Below are positions 1-10,411 of a DNA stretch of 64,000 bases, piece by piece. The notes under the pieces were generated by a model that was given only the letters and a program-made list of their open reading frames with translations, was not told the DNA's origin and searched no databases. The stretch's first letter is position 1. Each line of letters starts with the position of its first letter. This DNA comes from Hemileia vastatrix. Taxonomy: Eukaryota > Basidiomycota > Pucciniomycetes > Pucciniales > Zaghouaniaceae. Location: contig JASXTE010000011.1 in NCBI GenBank assembly GCA_030280995.1, positions 24,235,317 through 24,299,316 on the forward strand, written 5' to 3'. The position numbers and the translations under genes were made by a program.

Positions 1-504
1 GTGGACAGGCCGCCTGATGCAGGTGGCCCTCCTAGAAGCAGCCAGACTTCCCTGAAGCCAGAAAACCACCAAAAACTCCCCATAACACCCAAAATACTTA
101 GAGAAATCCACCACAACTACTAAACCCCTTAAAAAACAAAATTAAGCTATGACAACATTGCAACATGAAATATAGATCCAAATTAGCTCTACTTAATGTT
201 ATAAGCACTTAACCCTAAGACTTAAGGTTATCCCGTAAAACACAAAAAAAATTATACAGCTATCTTTTAGAAATGAAAAGTGAGCAAATGACCCCTTAAA
301 ACTTAGAATATGAAAAATTTCAAAAAGACATGAAATATAGAGAAACCAGGGGCTAGCCAATGGTAGTACCCACATACCCATAATCCTAATATTCACTGAA
401 TAAAACTAGAAAAACACACAATTATTCAACCAATGTCAATTAAGACATACCAAAACAGCGCCAAGCAACCCAACAAAGGCCTCTACCAATGTTGGAAGAT
501 CACA
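1..504 (-). repeat. Partial 3' LTR of family C
   Basis: This segment matches the inner parts of 13431-14511 and of 53328-54678, sharing the AAAACCACCAAAAAC block, the CTATGACAACAT block and the terminal CCAATGTTGGAAGATCACA. It ends at 504. On the minus strand the LTR start TGTGATC is immediately preceded by a purine-rich AGGGAGAA, as expected for a polypurine tract beside a 3' LTR. More than half of the LTR is outside the window. Confidence 0.75.
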
Positions 505-552
505 TTCTCCCTCCAATTGAGAATTTCCGCAATCTTCTTCACCAAAACCACC

Positions 553-1189
553 ATGTTCACACATTATTCAAAATCCTTCTCTGAAATGGGTCCCTGTCAA
601 TATTGTATTGACCATAACCTCATCTGTACCATAACACCATTAATCCATCCATACAGAACTGCTTGTGATTCCTGATATTCCAGAAAGAGATCTTGCTCCA
701 GACATGGTCCATTATCATCTGCAACAGATTCACCTCCTTCTCAACCTGGTCCATCTTCCATAAAAACCAAAAGATCTAGGCCTTCCATCTTGATACCAAG
801 ATTGATAAAAAATTTACACCCTTCCAAAAAAAATGCCAACACCACTACAACAACCAGTTCTACCATACCTTGTCCTTCTAATGGTAAAACCAATGCTTCT
901 CCATACTGAAATTTAAGCTGATGAATTTCCAGTTCATACCCATCCAGACAGTGATGATGACAATGTGGGAACCATTGAAACACCACCGCCCAATCAATCA
1001 CCCACCATCAAGGACAAATTCCAAAAACCCTCTTCTTGAAAAAAACATCTCATTCTAAACTACTTCTAATCCACTACTGCCAAAGATCCACAGGAAATTG
1101 AGAAAAGAAGACACCTCATCCACCAGTTCAAGACTAATGCTGAACACTTTGTTTCATATCTTGATTCTTTCCTGAGATTCTTGACTTAG
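553..1189 (+). pseudogene. Antisense ORF of family C with permuted zinc-cluster-like motif (copy 1)
   Basis: This frame runs opposite to gag-pol and begins about 50-80 bp inside the 3' LTR. Possible ATGs are at 553 and 586. Cysteine codons at 595, 604, 625 and 664, a TGA at 673 where copy 2 has Cys, and a Cys codon at 694 give spacing C-x2-C-x6-C-x12-C-x2-[C]-x6-C, which fits the fungal Zn(II)2Cys6 pattern. The half that normally comes second (PCQYC...LIC) comes first. A Ser/Thr-rich basic stretch follows, then an acidic DSDDDN segment and a helical region ending KTNAEHFVSYLDS. The frame is broken by several stops and at least one frameshift near 900. The homologous frame at 18371-17785 keeps the same protein features, which is why I treat it as former coding sequence. 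Function is unknown; DNA binding is an inference from the cysteine spacing. Confidence 0.5.
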
Positions 1190-1194
1190 AAATA

Positions 1195-1680
1195 AAATAA
1201 TAAGAAAACTTCTCAGTTTAAAGTCTTGGGGGACTCTTCCTTGGTTTTAAGTCTTGGGGGACTCTTCCTTGGTTTTAAGTCTTGGGGGACTAGCAGCCCT
1301 CATTTTATAGTCTTGGGGGACTCAAAAACCCTCATTTTATAGTCTTGGGGGACTCAAAACCTAAATCATAAAGACAGAATCAGAGATCAAAAAATTAAAG
1401 ACCAAATAAAATAAACTAACATTCTGGGGTAACTGTTCTACAGAGCCTCCAGCTCATCAGCTACCCCCACACTTGACTTAACTAAATTTAGAGACTCCCC
1501 CTTTCGGTTCCCTCTGCCAGAATTACACCAACATCAAATTATCAGTTTATAGTCCTGAAGGACTCAACCATCATATCATCCTCAGTTTATAGTCTTGGGG
1601 GACTCTACCATTCTTCAGTTTAAAGTCTTAATTGACTGACCACAGTTTTCAGTTTAAAGTCTTGACGGACTTACCACATA
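1195..1680 (+). repeat. Array of AGTC-N6-GACT dyad motifs
   Basis: Nine copies of a short dyad, mostly AGTCTTGGGGGACT and usually preceded by CAGTTTAAA or CATTTTATA, start near 1222, 1249, 1278, 1309, 1341, 1549, 1591, 1624 and 1657. The AGTC and GACT arms are constant while the six central bases vary (TTGGGG, CTGAAG, TTAATT, TTGACG). The first five are spaced 27-32 bp apart. The same motif recurs in C' at about 17330-17700 and singly near 5300. Confidence 0.7.
1426..1467 (+). other. Conserved stem-loop, copy 1
   Basis: GGGGTAACTG at 1426-1435 pairs with CAGCTACCCC at 1458-1467 around a 22-nt loop beginning TTCTACAGAGC. One stem position is mismatched. Equivalent hairpins occur at 5388, 5648 and 17471. 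Confidence 0.7.
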
Positions 1681-1689
1681 CTGCAAAAA

Positions 1690-2830
1690 AAGGAGAGAGC
1701 CAATTCCATGCACAACACTCTGAAACCCCCCAACTGAACTTCCACTTTCTCTTCTTCATCTACACATCATTGATAAAAAAATTTCTTTTATCTCTTTTCT
1801 CTTCCTTTTTGTCCCATCACGGAAAATGGCTAGATGCCCAGATTTTGACCCATCAGATCTTTTTTGTCTCACTGCTCCCATGGATTAGTCTTGAAAAAAG
1901 TGTATCCACATGTGCAGACCTTGAACCTTCACTCTTTCAACTCCTGGAGACAAAATCTATACCAGGGCCTGTGATTCTTACAACTCCAAAAAGAAAAAGT
2001 GTGACAGAGACCCCAATTATCCTATACCACCACCTTCACCTTCACACAAATACACCTCTAGACCTCGTACCAGATCCTAAGAATTAGGTCCTGCTTCCCC
2101 TTCTCTATCTTCAGCTCCATCCAGAAGATCACACAGCTCTGTCCCCAGAACTCTCTCCAAAAGACCTGCTTTATCATCCAAAGAAACAGCCTTTATCTCA
2201 GCAAATCTGGCTAAAACAGCTTCAAAATCAACTCACAGGCTTCTAGACCGTGTCCAGGTGGCCCGCCCACCTTGCTTGGAAGCGGGAATCAGGCTCAAAA
2301 CTGCCATATTCCACCAGAAAACAGCTAAAATCCACCAGTAAACAACAACAACTCCACACAACAACCTTCTAGTGCTCCCAGAGCAATGCACACAACAATT
2401 TCTTCATCAAAAATACCAAAACTCTAAAATTTATAGAAGACCTGCAAAAGGACCTCAAGAATGCACCAGAGCACCCAACACTGCTCCCAAACAAAAATCT
2501 CCCTCTCAATCAAGAAGATTTAACTACACCTCTCCTCTACCAGTCAATTACACCTCTGAAAGTTCCATTTCTTCCAGATCTTCATCCAGAAGATCCCAAT
2601 CAGCTTCCAGATCACCTTCTCCTGTTCCATCCTACAACAAACCTGGTACTCCACTACCAGTTTCCAACCCAACTGGTCCAAGCAATAATATCAACAACAA
2701 AAACAACAACAACAGCCCTGCTGCTCTAACCAGGCCACTGGAACACCCTCCTTCTAGTCCATCTTCACTAGAGAATGATCATGAGACTCCATACCTCCAT
2801 ATGGTTGATCCTCCTACAACATGCATTTAG
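1690..2830 (+). pseudogene. Antisense Ser/Pro/Arg-rich ORF region of family C
   Basis: On the strand opposite to gag-pol, several open segments can be followed through frameshifts. The segment around 1900-2080 contains a TPKRK motif. The next, around 2100-2230, contains RTLSKRPALSS. The last (2372-2830) is Ser/Arg rich with SSRSSSRRSQSASRSPSP, a short Asn tract and a Pro-rich tail. The C' copy (17290-16723, minus strand) has counterparts of the TPKRK and RTLSKRP segments, so the composition is inherited rather than accidental. About 100 bp of GC-rich sequence near 2250-2350 resembles family C LTR sequence and interrupts the frame. No known domain is recognised; SR-rich composition alone does not show a splicing role. 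Confidence 0.4.
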
Positions 2831-4010
2831 AATTCTTCAAGAGCTCAAATCCCGGCCGCTTAAAAATTTGATGAGCTCCCAATCTGTAATTACCAAATTA
2901 ATAAATCTAATTTCTTAAACTGAGAAAAATTAGTGATCCAACTTTTCTGTTTAGTTGGATCCCTCTGTGGCATTCCAAATCTTAGTACGGCTCTAGAAGT
3001 CTATTTAGAATATCTATGGGGAATAGGATGGTGATTGGAGAAGCCAGATTAATTTAAAATATATTATTAATAAACAAAAATGAAGTTGAAAAAGTCAAGA
3101 TATAAACGTTTGGTCAGATTTATTAATTTCACGGGTCATAGGATTTTTTACAGCCTCTAAATTATGTTCAATGAAAGTCAAGAAGCTCAAGAACCTTTGG
3201 GAATTTTTCCTGAATTTTTACAATTTTTCTTATATTTTTAATTGATTTTTAAAGATTTATTAAATTATTTACACTTTTCAAAAATTACTTAACTTTGATG
3301 ATTTTTACAGTGTAAATAGAGCTGCGCAGACTACAAAAAATATACAAAAATGTTTAAAAAAAGAAGTAGCTCTATTATGTGTAGTTTTTCTAGATTTTTT
3401 AATATATATTTAAGGTTCTAATTAAGTGCAGAGGTCCGGACAAGCTCCGGAGGAGCTCTGACCGTGCTTCAGAGAGAAAAAGGGCATGTGACTGATTATT
3501 ATACATATAAGGCTGTAGAATCAAAATTATTCAAGGAGAGAAACAAAGAGATAGAAAATAATAACAACCATTATTCATATTTTTTTCTTTTGTCAACAAA
3601 ATAATTAATCATTTATAATACCCTTATAAAATAACAATTTTACATAACACTTTATATATTTTACTCAACAACTCTTAAACATTAACATATAGGGTATCAT
3701 TAGAAAGGTCTCAACTTCAGGGACTCATTTATAGTATCTGTTTCAAAAAATAACTAAAATCTAAAGACACTAAAACTTCTTTCTTTTAAAATATTGATTC
3801 TGGTGTAACTTTATTGTTGCATTTCAGTTGTTTTGCACAGAAGAACCGCTCAATCATCCTAAAAAGTGTTAATTAGACAGGGTTTTATTCTTTAATATTA
3901 TCAAGTAGACTTTTAAGCTTATTGATCTAAAAAACTCAAAAATTCATTTAGAGGGACAGGGTTTTCTCTGATTTTCCAACTCCTTTGGATTCTGCTTACA
4001 GCAAGGCAAC
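2831..4010. other. AT-rich stretch without a recognised gene
   Basis: No coding frame or known element is recognised. A small GC-rich island near 3430-3475 holds two TCCGGA palindromes nine bases apart. A possible splice acceptor (pyrimidine run then TTACAG) lies at about 3998, just before the next antisense frame. The stretch is absent from what is visible of C', so it could be an insertion or an intron. Confidence 0.4.
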
Positions 4011-4022
4011 TGTAAGAGTCTA

Positions 4023-4464
4023 CCTACACCGCCTCCTGAAACTGAAATTGGGATTGACCAACCTCTAGAAACTACCTTGATGCTGGATTATGCCGACATG
4101 AAACAACACCTAAGCATGATGTGTTCAAACATGCTTAAGGACTTTGCTCTTCAAGGTCTGTTGAATGAGTTTGAAAAGAATCTGCGGAAACAGCTCCTTG
4201 ATGACCACTGGAAGATGTCTAGAATAATCAAGCACACCTTCCAAAACTCTATCTCTGCTTCATCCACTTATTCCCATAAATTACCTTCTTATCCATTCCC
4301 TGACCATTAAAACCCATATATGCTTTCCAGCTGCCTACATCACAAAGAACACAGTTCTTCCACCAATCCTAACAAAAAGCAAAAACGCCACCATAATCCG
4401 GACCAACCGCCAGAGGATTCTACTTCCAGACATTACAATAAAAGAAAGAAATTAATAATTCACT
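4023..4464 (+). pseudogene. Antisense ORF of family C with basic C-terminus
   Basis: One frame, broken only by a TAA at 4308, runs from PPPETEIGIDQPLE through a helical segment (MLDYADMKQHLSMM, then LNEFEKNLRKQLLDDHWKM) to a basic tail with KKQKRHH and NKRKK. It is antisense to gag-pol and lies downstream of the Ser/Arg-rich region. It might be the next exon of the same antisense gene, because a splice-acceptor-like TTACAG precedes it. No family is recognised, and no second copy is visible in this window to test conservation. Confidence 0.35.
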
Positions 4465-5387
4465 AAATAGAGAGAAAAAAAATATTTAACAGATATATAT
4501 ATATAAATTTGTATTGTTTTTGTTTTGTTTTTATTTTGTTTTTATTGATTTTTTTATTTATTTTTTTGTTTTTGTTTTTTATTTTTATTTTTATTTATTT
4601 TTATTTAAACTACCAAAATACTTAAAAAAAAACTTGAAAAATAAATAACAAAACTACCCAAAAAATATAAGAGCTGAAAAATTAAATTTAAATGAATAAT
4701 AATAATAAGATGAGATAAATAATAATTACAAATGGTATCCCCCAGCCAATTGATGAGCTGATCCCCTGATACCTTACCCAAATCCAAGTGCACATTGATG
4801 TGGATACACCTTTAAATAATTTTTAAATGAATTGAGATAAAAAATAAATTAAGAAAAATAATATCAATAAGGAAAAATGAAATAAATAGAAATCAAAGAA
4901 AAATAATAAAAATGAGATAGAGACAAAAAATAAAAACCATTGCCTGGCCAATTGATGAGCCTTTCCCCACCAATGCTTGCCCACATCCAGGTGACCCTGA
5001 TGTGGTGACACCATATAATATAATTTGTGATTCTTCCACTTTTATATCCTAGTAACCCCAATAAAAAATTAAAAGAAAAAAGAAAAAAAGAAAATAATCC
5101 AAAACTACCATCTAACACAACCATAGACACAAAAATTAAAGAAAAGATAAAGAAAAAGTCCGGCTCCATAGAAATTCCAGTCCAAGGAAATGATCACTGG
5201 GTGGACTCCCTCCAATAAGTAAAAATGATGGGAGACCACCAGTTATCCACCTCCAATCCAAATAGACCAAAGAAGTAATTTCCAAGCTAATAAGCCAGTT
5301 TAAAGTCATTGTGGACTTGAAACCTGCATAACAAAACCAGAACTAAGATTCAACTAGGACAAACAAAATACTTCAAACAGACATTAT
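4465..5387. other. A/T low-complexity region with a 197-bp direct duplication
   Basis: Long T- and A-rich runs dominate 4480-4700. Two related 60-65-bp blocks, both opening AATTGATGAGC and ending with TGATGTGG then ACACC, lie near 4752-4808 and 4949-5010, so a unit of about 197 bp has been duplicated. A lysine-rich antisense frame at 5027-5218 is open but too biased to call a gene. Confidence 0.5.
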
Positions 5388-5429
5388 GGGGTAACTGTTC
5401 TACAGAGCCACCAGCTCATCAGTTACCCC
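5388..5429 (+). other. Conserved stem-loop, copy 2 (perfect)
   Basis: GGGGTAACTG (5388-5397) and CAGTTACCCC (5420-5429) form a perfect 10-bp stem around a 22-nt loop. It lies in the 3' region of family C, downstream of integrase in the element's own direction. Confidence 0.75.
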
Positions 5430-5647
5430 CACACTTGCCAAAATAAAATCTAGTAGTCCCCCCTGGGTACCTTCTAAAAAACACATAACATTCAACACCA
5501 TAAACCAAAACCAATAAGCATGAAGAGTCTCACACTTGAAACCGAAAAGAATTTACAGCTTAAATTCATAGAGGACTAAAAACTGTGAAGAGAACTCAAT
5601 GCTAGGGTTCAACCAAATTAAGAGAAGGGGTTGGAAACAGACAATAT

Positions 5648-5689
5648 GGGGTAACTTTTCTACAGAGCAGCCAGCTCATCAGTTACCCC
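5648..5689 (+). other. Conserved stem-loop, copy 3
   Basis: GGGGTAACTT (5648-5657) faces CAGTTACCCC (5680-5689), nine of ten positions paired, with nearly the same loop as copy 2. It lies 260 bp from copy 2 within a duplicated block that includes flanking GCTCATCAG and ACACTT sequences. Confidence 0.7.
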
Positions 5690-5799
5690 AACACTTTCCA
5701 AGATCAAATATAGAAGCCCCACTCATGGGTACCTTCTAAAAAAAAATTCCCAACAAAATAGATGCATGGCATCACCAAAAATCCAAATTTGAAGAATGG

Positions 5800-7526
5800 T
5801 CCATTGTTTATCCTCATTGCGGAGTCAATCTTCTTCACTTCTAGTGCCTCTTGGGTTAAATCTTTTTACCTGATCTGAAGCCACTCTCATCTTTAAGACT
5901 GCAACATCTAACTCCACCAAAACATAAGAACCTCCAGAAACCTGAGATCTGACTCTGTAAGGTCAATTCCATCTGTCAGAAAACACTTTTACTTACTAAC
6001 TCTCCAAACTTCGATTATACACCAGAGCCAAACAACCAGGTTCCAAGGGATTCCTGAGTCTATGAGCCAACTTCTTGTCCCAGTATCTGACTGATTGATT
6101 TCTTATATTCATCATTCTAGAGTATGCCTTCTCTTGAAATTCCTCTCTAAATTTAAACTTTTGAATCCTGGAACAGAGCTAATCTACTGTTTGGCATACA
6201 TTATCCCAATCAATTCCAAGATAAGAGACTTCCTCCAAATCCACTGGTAGAAAAGCTTTCTGACAAACATTAATTCATAAAGAAAATATTCAGTTGTCCT
6301 TTTCACAGTGACCCTATCAGCAAATAACAAAAAGGGTAAATAATGCCTCCATTTTTCAGCACTATCTCCACACATCTTCACCAAAGCATTCTTGATAACT
6401 TGATGGCTTCATTCAACCATGCCTTCAGCTTCAGGATAATAAGGTGTAGCCACTCTGACTTTAGAACCAATGCTTGTCACAGCTTCTTTGAAATCAGCTC
6501 CAAACTCTGACCCATCATCAACAGTCACCAACTTCATCAACCCATACCTAAACACCCATTCCTTCTTTAAAAATTCTGCCACATTCTTGGCAGTCAAATA
6601 AACGAGAGGAACTGCCTCAACCTAACCAGACAAATTATCCCTGGCAAAAATCAAATATTTACACCTGCCCTCTTTAATATGGACAGTATCCAAACTGACT
6701 GTTCCAAAAACAGTTGATTCACCAGTAGCACGGCCAACCTCTTTAGGTTTCAAGTGACTTCTTCTTTGACATTCTTCACAAGACTGAACCCAACCCTTTA
6801 CAGCCAACTCCATACCTGGCCACCAAAATCTGTTTGCTACTCTTCTATAAGTCTCCCCAAAGCCTCTATGACCAAGGTCTTCATGCAAAGACATCAACAC
6901 CAACTCTTGACCCTTCTTCTGAGTTACCACCACTTGAGTATTTGGATGCCTCCTCCTCATCAATTTCCCTTCCTGACACATAGAATCCAGGACTCTTCTT
7001 ACTAATTGCCACCCAAGTATCATCATCACAAATATCCAGCCTCTCTAAGGTTAATAGATATTCAACCATAATAAAATAAAATCAAGTCTGACCCCAGGTC
7101 TCATCTTCAAAATCCAACAAAACAACATCTAAGTGTACAACCCTATCATCAAAATCACCAGTCTATACATGAGCGACACGACCAGCCCATCCAGGACACC
7201 AATCCCTCAATTTTGTTACATCCTTTTTCTTCCACTGAATCTTTAGAGAATCCAGTTCACCAAAAAAAACACCATTTTCCAATATTGAGCCATCCCAAAT
7301 AACAGCCCCATCTTCATCAACAAAAAAATCCTGATCACCAGAATCAAGATCAGATCAGGCCAGTTTAACCACTTGGTGGAGGAGAGAACAATAAACTAGT
7401 TTAGCCTCATGGGGGAGGAGAGAATATTTTTCATCATCCTATGTGCTAGCCCTAACCACTGGAACATCTTCATCGAATTCTTCAGAGTCTGAATCTTCAT
7501 CTGTGGTTGGTCTTCTTGATAATCTA
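5800..7526 (-). pseudogene. Family C integrase remnant
   Basis: The clearest parts are at 7029-6622 and 6597-6184. The first holds a zinc-binding region with HEDLGHRGFGETYRRV and CEECQ, followed by the first catalytic Asp region (VSLDTVHI). The second holds the second catalytic Asp as TVDDGSEF and the EAEGMVE that carries the catalytic Glu context. Integrase inserts element cDNA into the host genome. Stops between the segments and a frameshift show it is dead. The segment 7070-7526 is acidic linker sequence leading back to RNase H. Confidence 0.75.
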
Positions 7527-7531
7527 TCTGG

Positions 7532-8341
7532 TGTTACCGGACGAACTACGCACAAGGTCGAGAGTGTTCCTGGAAGTGAGATGAGGAGAGTAGTTTAGAA
7601 ACTTCTTCAAACTACAGAGGAAATGTTCGAGGAAGTGATTCAAAGATGACTCGAAGGAAGAGCTACTGCTTCAAGATATGTTCAAGAAGAATTCTAACAT
7701 AATTTAAAGGTAATATTAATATTCTTAAGATCTTACAAAGGGTTGTAAACTCAATAATTAAAGATTTAGGATTAAGAAATGATTATTGAGAAAATAAGGA
7801 AAAATACAATAATAATGATTTAACCTGAAGCTTTACCACTATTAACTATATATATGTTTTATTATTTAATTCTAAATAATGTCAAACCAAAATCTAGCCC
7901 CTTTATATCCTTTACTCCTCCTCGCATTGACCTCATACCCATCCCTCATTCCACACACCACAGACCACCAAAATTATACCGGTTACACCTGGACCCTCCT
8001 CAATAACACCCGTTAACTCTTTAATCCTCCACTAACCATTCCGTCCATGCTCAATGCCCCTTTTTAATAACCCACAGATATTTTAATAAACCTTTTTAGC
8101 GGACTATTACATTGACTATTGCGCTGTGCGTTGCATATTGAGGAAAAGACTAAGACACACTATTGAAAGATTGACTAATTTAGATTTAGAGTTTAGAATA
8201 GCGCGGTTAAATAGTGAGTACACAAAGGGAAGTCGCAGTTGCTATGTAGAATTGCTTTCTGCGCTTTGAGTATGGATTTAGACCTCTGTTTTATTGATTT
8301 AATGAGCTGCTTTTGCCTTGAGTGTCATGTGGAGTGTGACA
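7532..8341 (+). mobile_element. Solo LTR, family E
   Basis: This 810-bp LTR starts TGTTACCGGACG and ends GTGTGACA. It is flanked by perfect 5-bp duplications TCTGG (7527-7531 and 8342-8346) and interrupts family C pol. A second copy in reverse orientation lies at 20625-21390. Internal TATATATATG near 7850 is a possible promoter. No internal domain of this element is present in the window, so whether it is Gypsy or Copia cannot be told. Confidence 0.88.
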
Positions 8342-8346
8342 TCTGG

Positions 8347-9824
8347 CATCGTAAAAGTTTTTCCAGGTTTGTGTACCAGGTCGAAAGAAAAATTCTGAAT
8401 AAATGCCACCCACCTAGTCATTGGAGCATTTGGAAGATTAGTTGTATTGATCATTTGAACCAGAGATTTTGCATCCGCCAGCAACTCAAAATTCTGCCCC
8501 CACAAAACAGTTTGAAGCTTCTTAAAAATTTTTGCTACACCACACAATTCCAAATTGGGTTGAGAATATGTAGATTCAACCTCATTAAATACCACAGACT
8601 CATACCTTACTGGCCTGGCCCTCCCAGATATATCTTCCTGAGACAACACAGCACCAGCCGCAATATAACTTGAGTGCACTTCCAGATTAATATTTGCAGC
8701 ACCAACACAATAGTCTAACTTGTGAAGAATAATATCTTCACCTACCACTACTTTCAACTTCTGAAACGCCTCTTCACACTCTTCAGTACATACCCACTCT
8801 GCATCTTTCCTGGTCAGCTTCCTCAAAGGTGAAGCCAACAATGAAATATCTTTAATAAAAATTCTGATGTACACACAAACCCCCAAAATTTCTCTGGCCT
8901 CAGTAGTATTTTTAGGCCTTGGCCATGACTGAATTTTTTTAACTTTCTTCTTTGCAATAATTCTTACCTCTTTACATACCACATGACCTAAAGTTTCCAG
9001 AGCAGGAACACAACACCAAAACTTTGACCCAGAAGTGTTCAAACCAGCCTCTTCAATCCTAAACAATACTCTCTCTAGAATAATTGCATATTCCCAAACT
9101 AATCTCCTTATACCTAAGTTCTCCTTCAGCACCTAATTTCCATAATCACTGGAGGGTCCTTTTATTCCACCTTCATCAATTAAAATACCAGCATGAGTAG
9201 GGACCTTTTCCTGTCAAATCCAAGCCATTTGAGCTTGATATACTGCTACTGAATTCATTTCTCCTTGAGGCAACCTAGTGAGCTTAAATATTTCCAGAGG
9301 AGTCTCAAACATTGTAAGTGGCGGTGAATCAGTGTGAAGTTCCCTTTCATCATAACCACCCATAATATCTCCCAAACAATAACACACCCTTCAAGAAAAA
9401 GCTTCCACAAAGTATTCTACACTTGGAGGCATCCCTGCATCCTTGATAGTGACTCTATTCAAGGCTCTAAGTTCATGAACCATCCTCAGCTTCCCATTCT
9501 TCTTCTTTACACAGAAAACTGGACTTGAATAACTAGATGTTGATTGTTTGTATAAACCAGCCTGACTCTTTCCCTAAAAATCTCTACAAAATCATCCCTA
9601 ATAGCAGCTGGGATTGGAATAGATTTGATTTGCAATGGTTCATCACAAACCACAGGAATCAAGTAAGGTTCCCAATAAGAGTGTTTCAACACACCCCTTT
9701 CCTCCTCCACAAATACCACCTCTTTCTCCTTCAGCACAATAAAGTTTAACAACAACTTCTTTTCCTCATCAGAAAACCATCCATCAGGACTAAAATTAAC
9801 AACTTTCAATCTTTCACCAGTCAA
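8347..9824 (-). pseudogene. Family C reverse transcriptase and RNase H remnant
   Basis: The N-terminal RT part (9824-9507) reads through WFSDEEKKLLLN and PIPAAIRDDFVEIFRERV into PVFCVKKKNGK-like sequence in broken frames. The C-terminal part (9132-8347) has ALETLGHVV, a thumb/connection segment (SWPRPKNTTEAREILGVC), then RNase H-like ESVVFNEVESTYSQPNLEL and the tail HKPGKTFTMPDVTLHM. The catalytic YxDD block falls between the two in disrupted frames and was not recovered. It copies element RNA into DNA in living relatives. Confidence 0.75.
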
Positions 9825-9883
9825 CCTAGAAGTTTCTAAAATTCAGGAAGATTATTCACCAGAGGAGTACAGTACGGATCTCT

Positions 9884-10411
9884 TTACAAAGGAGGTCTCT
9901 TCAAAGGAGGATTCAAACCTACAGACATAGGCTCATTGGCAGGCCTAATCTTATGTGCTACCTCCTTATACTTTGCAGCTCCACCTTCAACTTCAGTGAT
10001 CTTCAGAAAGTCTTCACTAACAGACCTGGAACAAAAACCAAAGGTTTCCCCATTGCACACATGTGTGGCAAAGGTAATGTTTTTGAAAGGTGTAGAAGAA
10101 ACCCTAGTGGTGCACAATTGGGATGACTTACTTTTATTCCCCAATCTCACCACTCCAAAACTTTTCCACAATTCCACATCTTCATCCTCCCTTCCATCTT
10201 CTAAATCTTCAAATCTTGATTCATCTTCTGAATCACATCTTCTAAAATTGTGCGCTTTATCCTCATGCTGGAGGCCCAAAAATTGATCTTGCTGATCTTC
10301 TTTCTGTAAAAATTTGTGCAGTTTAACCTCATGCAGGAGGCCCAAAAATTGATCTTGCTGATCTTCTTTCTTCAAAAACTTGTGCAGTTTAACCTCATGC
10401 TGGAGGCCCAA
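9884..10411 (-). pseudogene. Family C linker segment with three 22-residue tandem repeats
   Basis: A 175-codon open stretch between protease and RT. Near its N-terminus is a 22-residue unit (GLQHEVKLHKFLKKEDQQ and four more residues) encoded by three 66-bp direct repeats whose shared GAGGCCC lies at 10271, 10337 and 10403 on the plus strand. After an acidic patch (DSEDESRFEDLEDGREDED), the frame continues as ordinary linker. I do not recognise a domain. The stretch to about 11170 on either side is broken polyprotein. Confidence 0.5.

Noticed and set aside
1195..1680. The 27-32-bp spaced repeats as a CRISPR array.
   Set aside because: The repeats are degenerate, spacers are very short and partly repeated, there are no cas genes, and the setting is a fungal retroelement.
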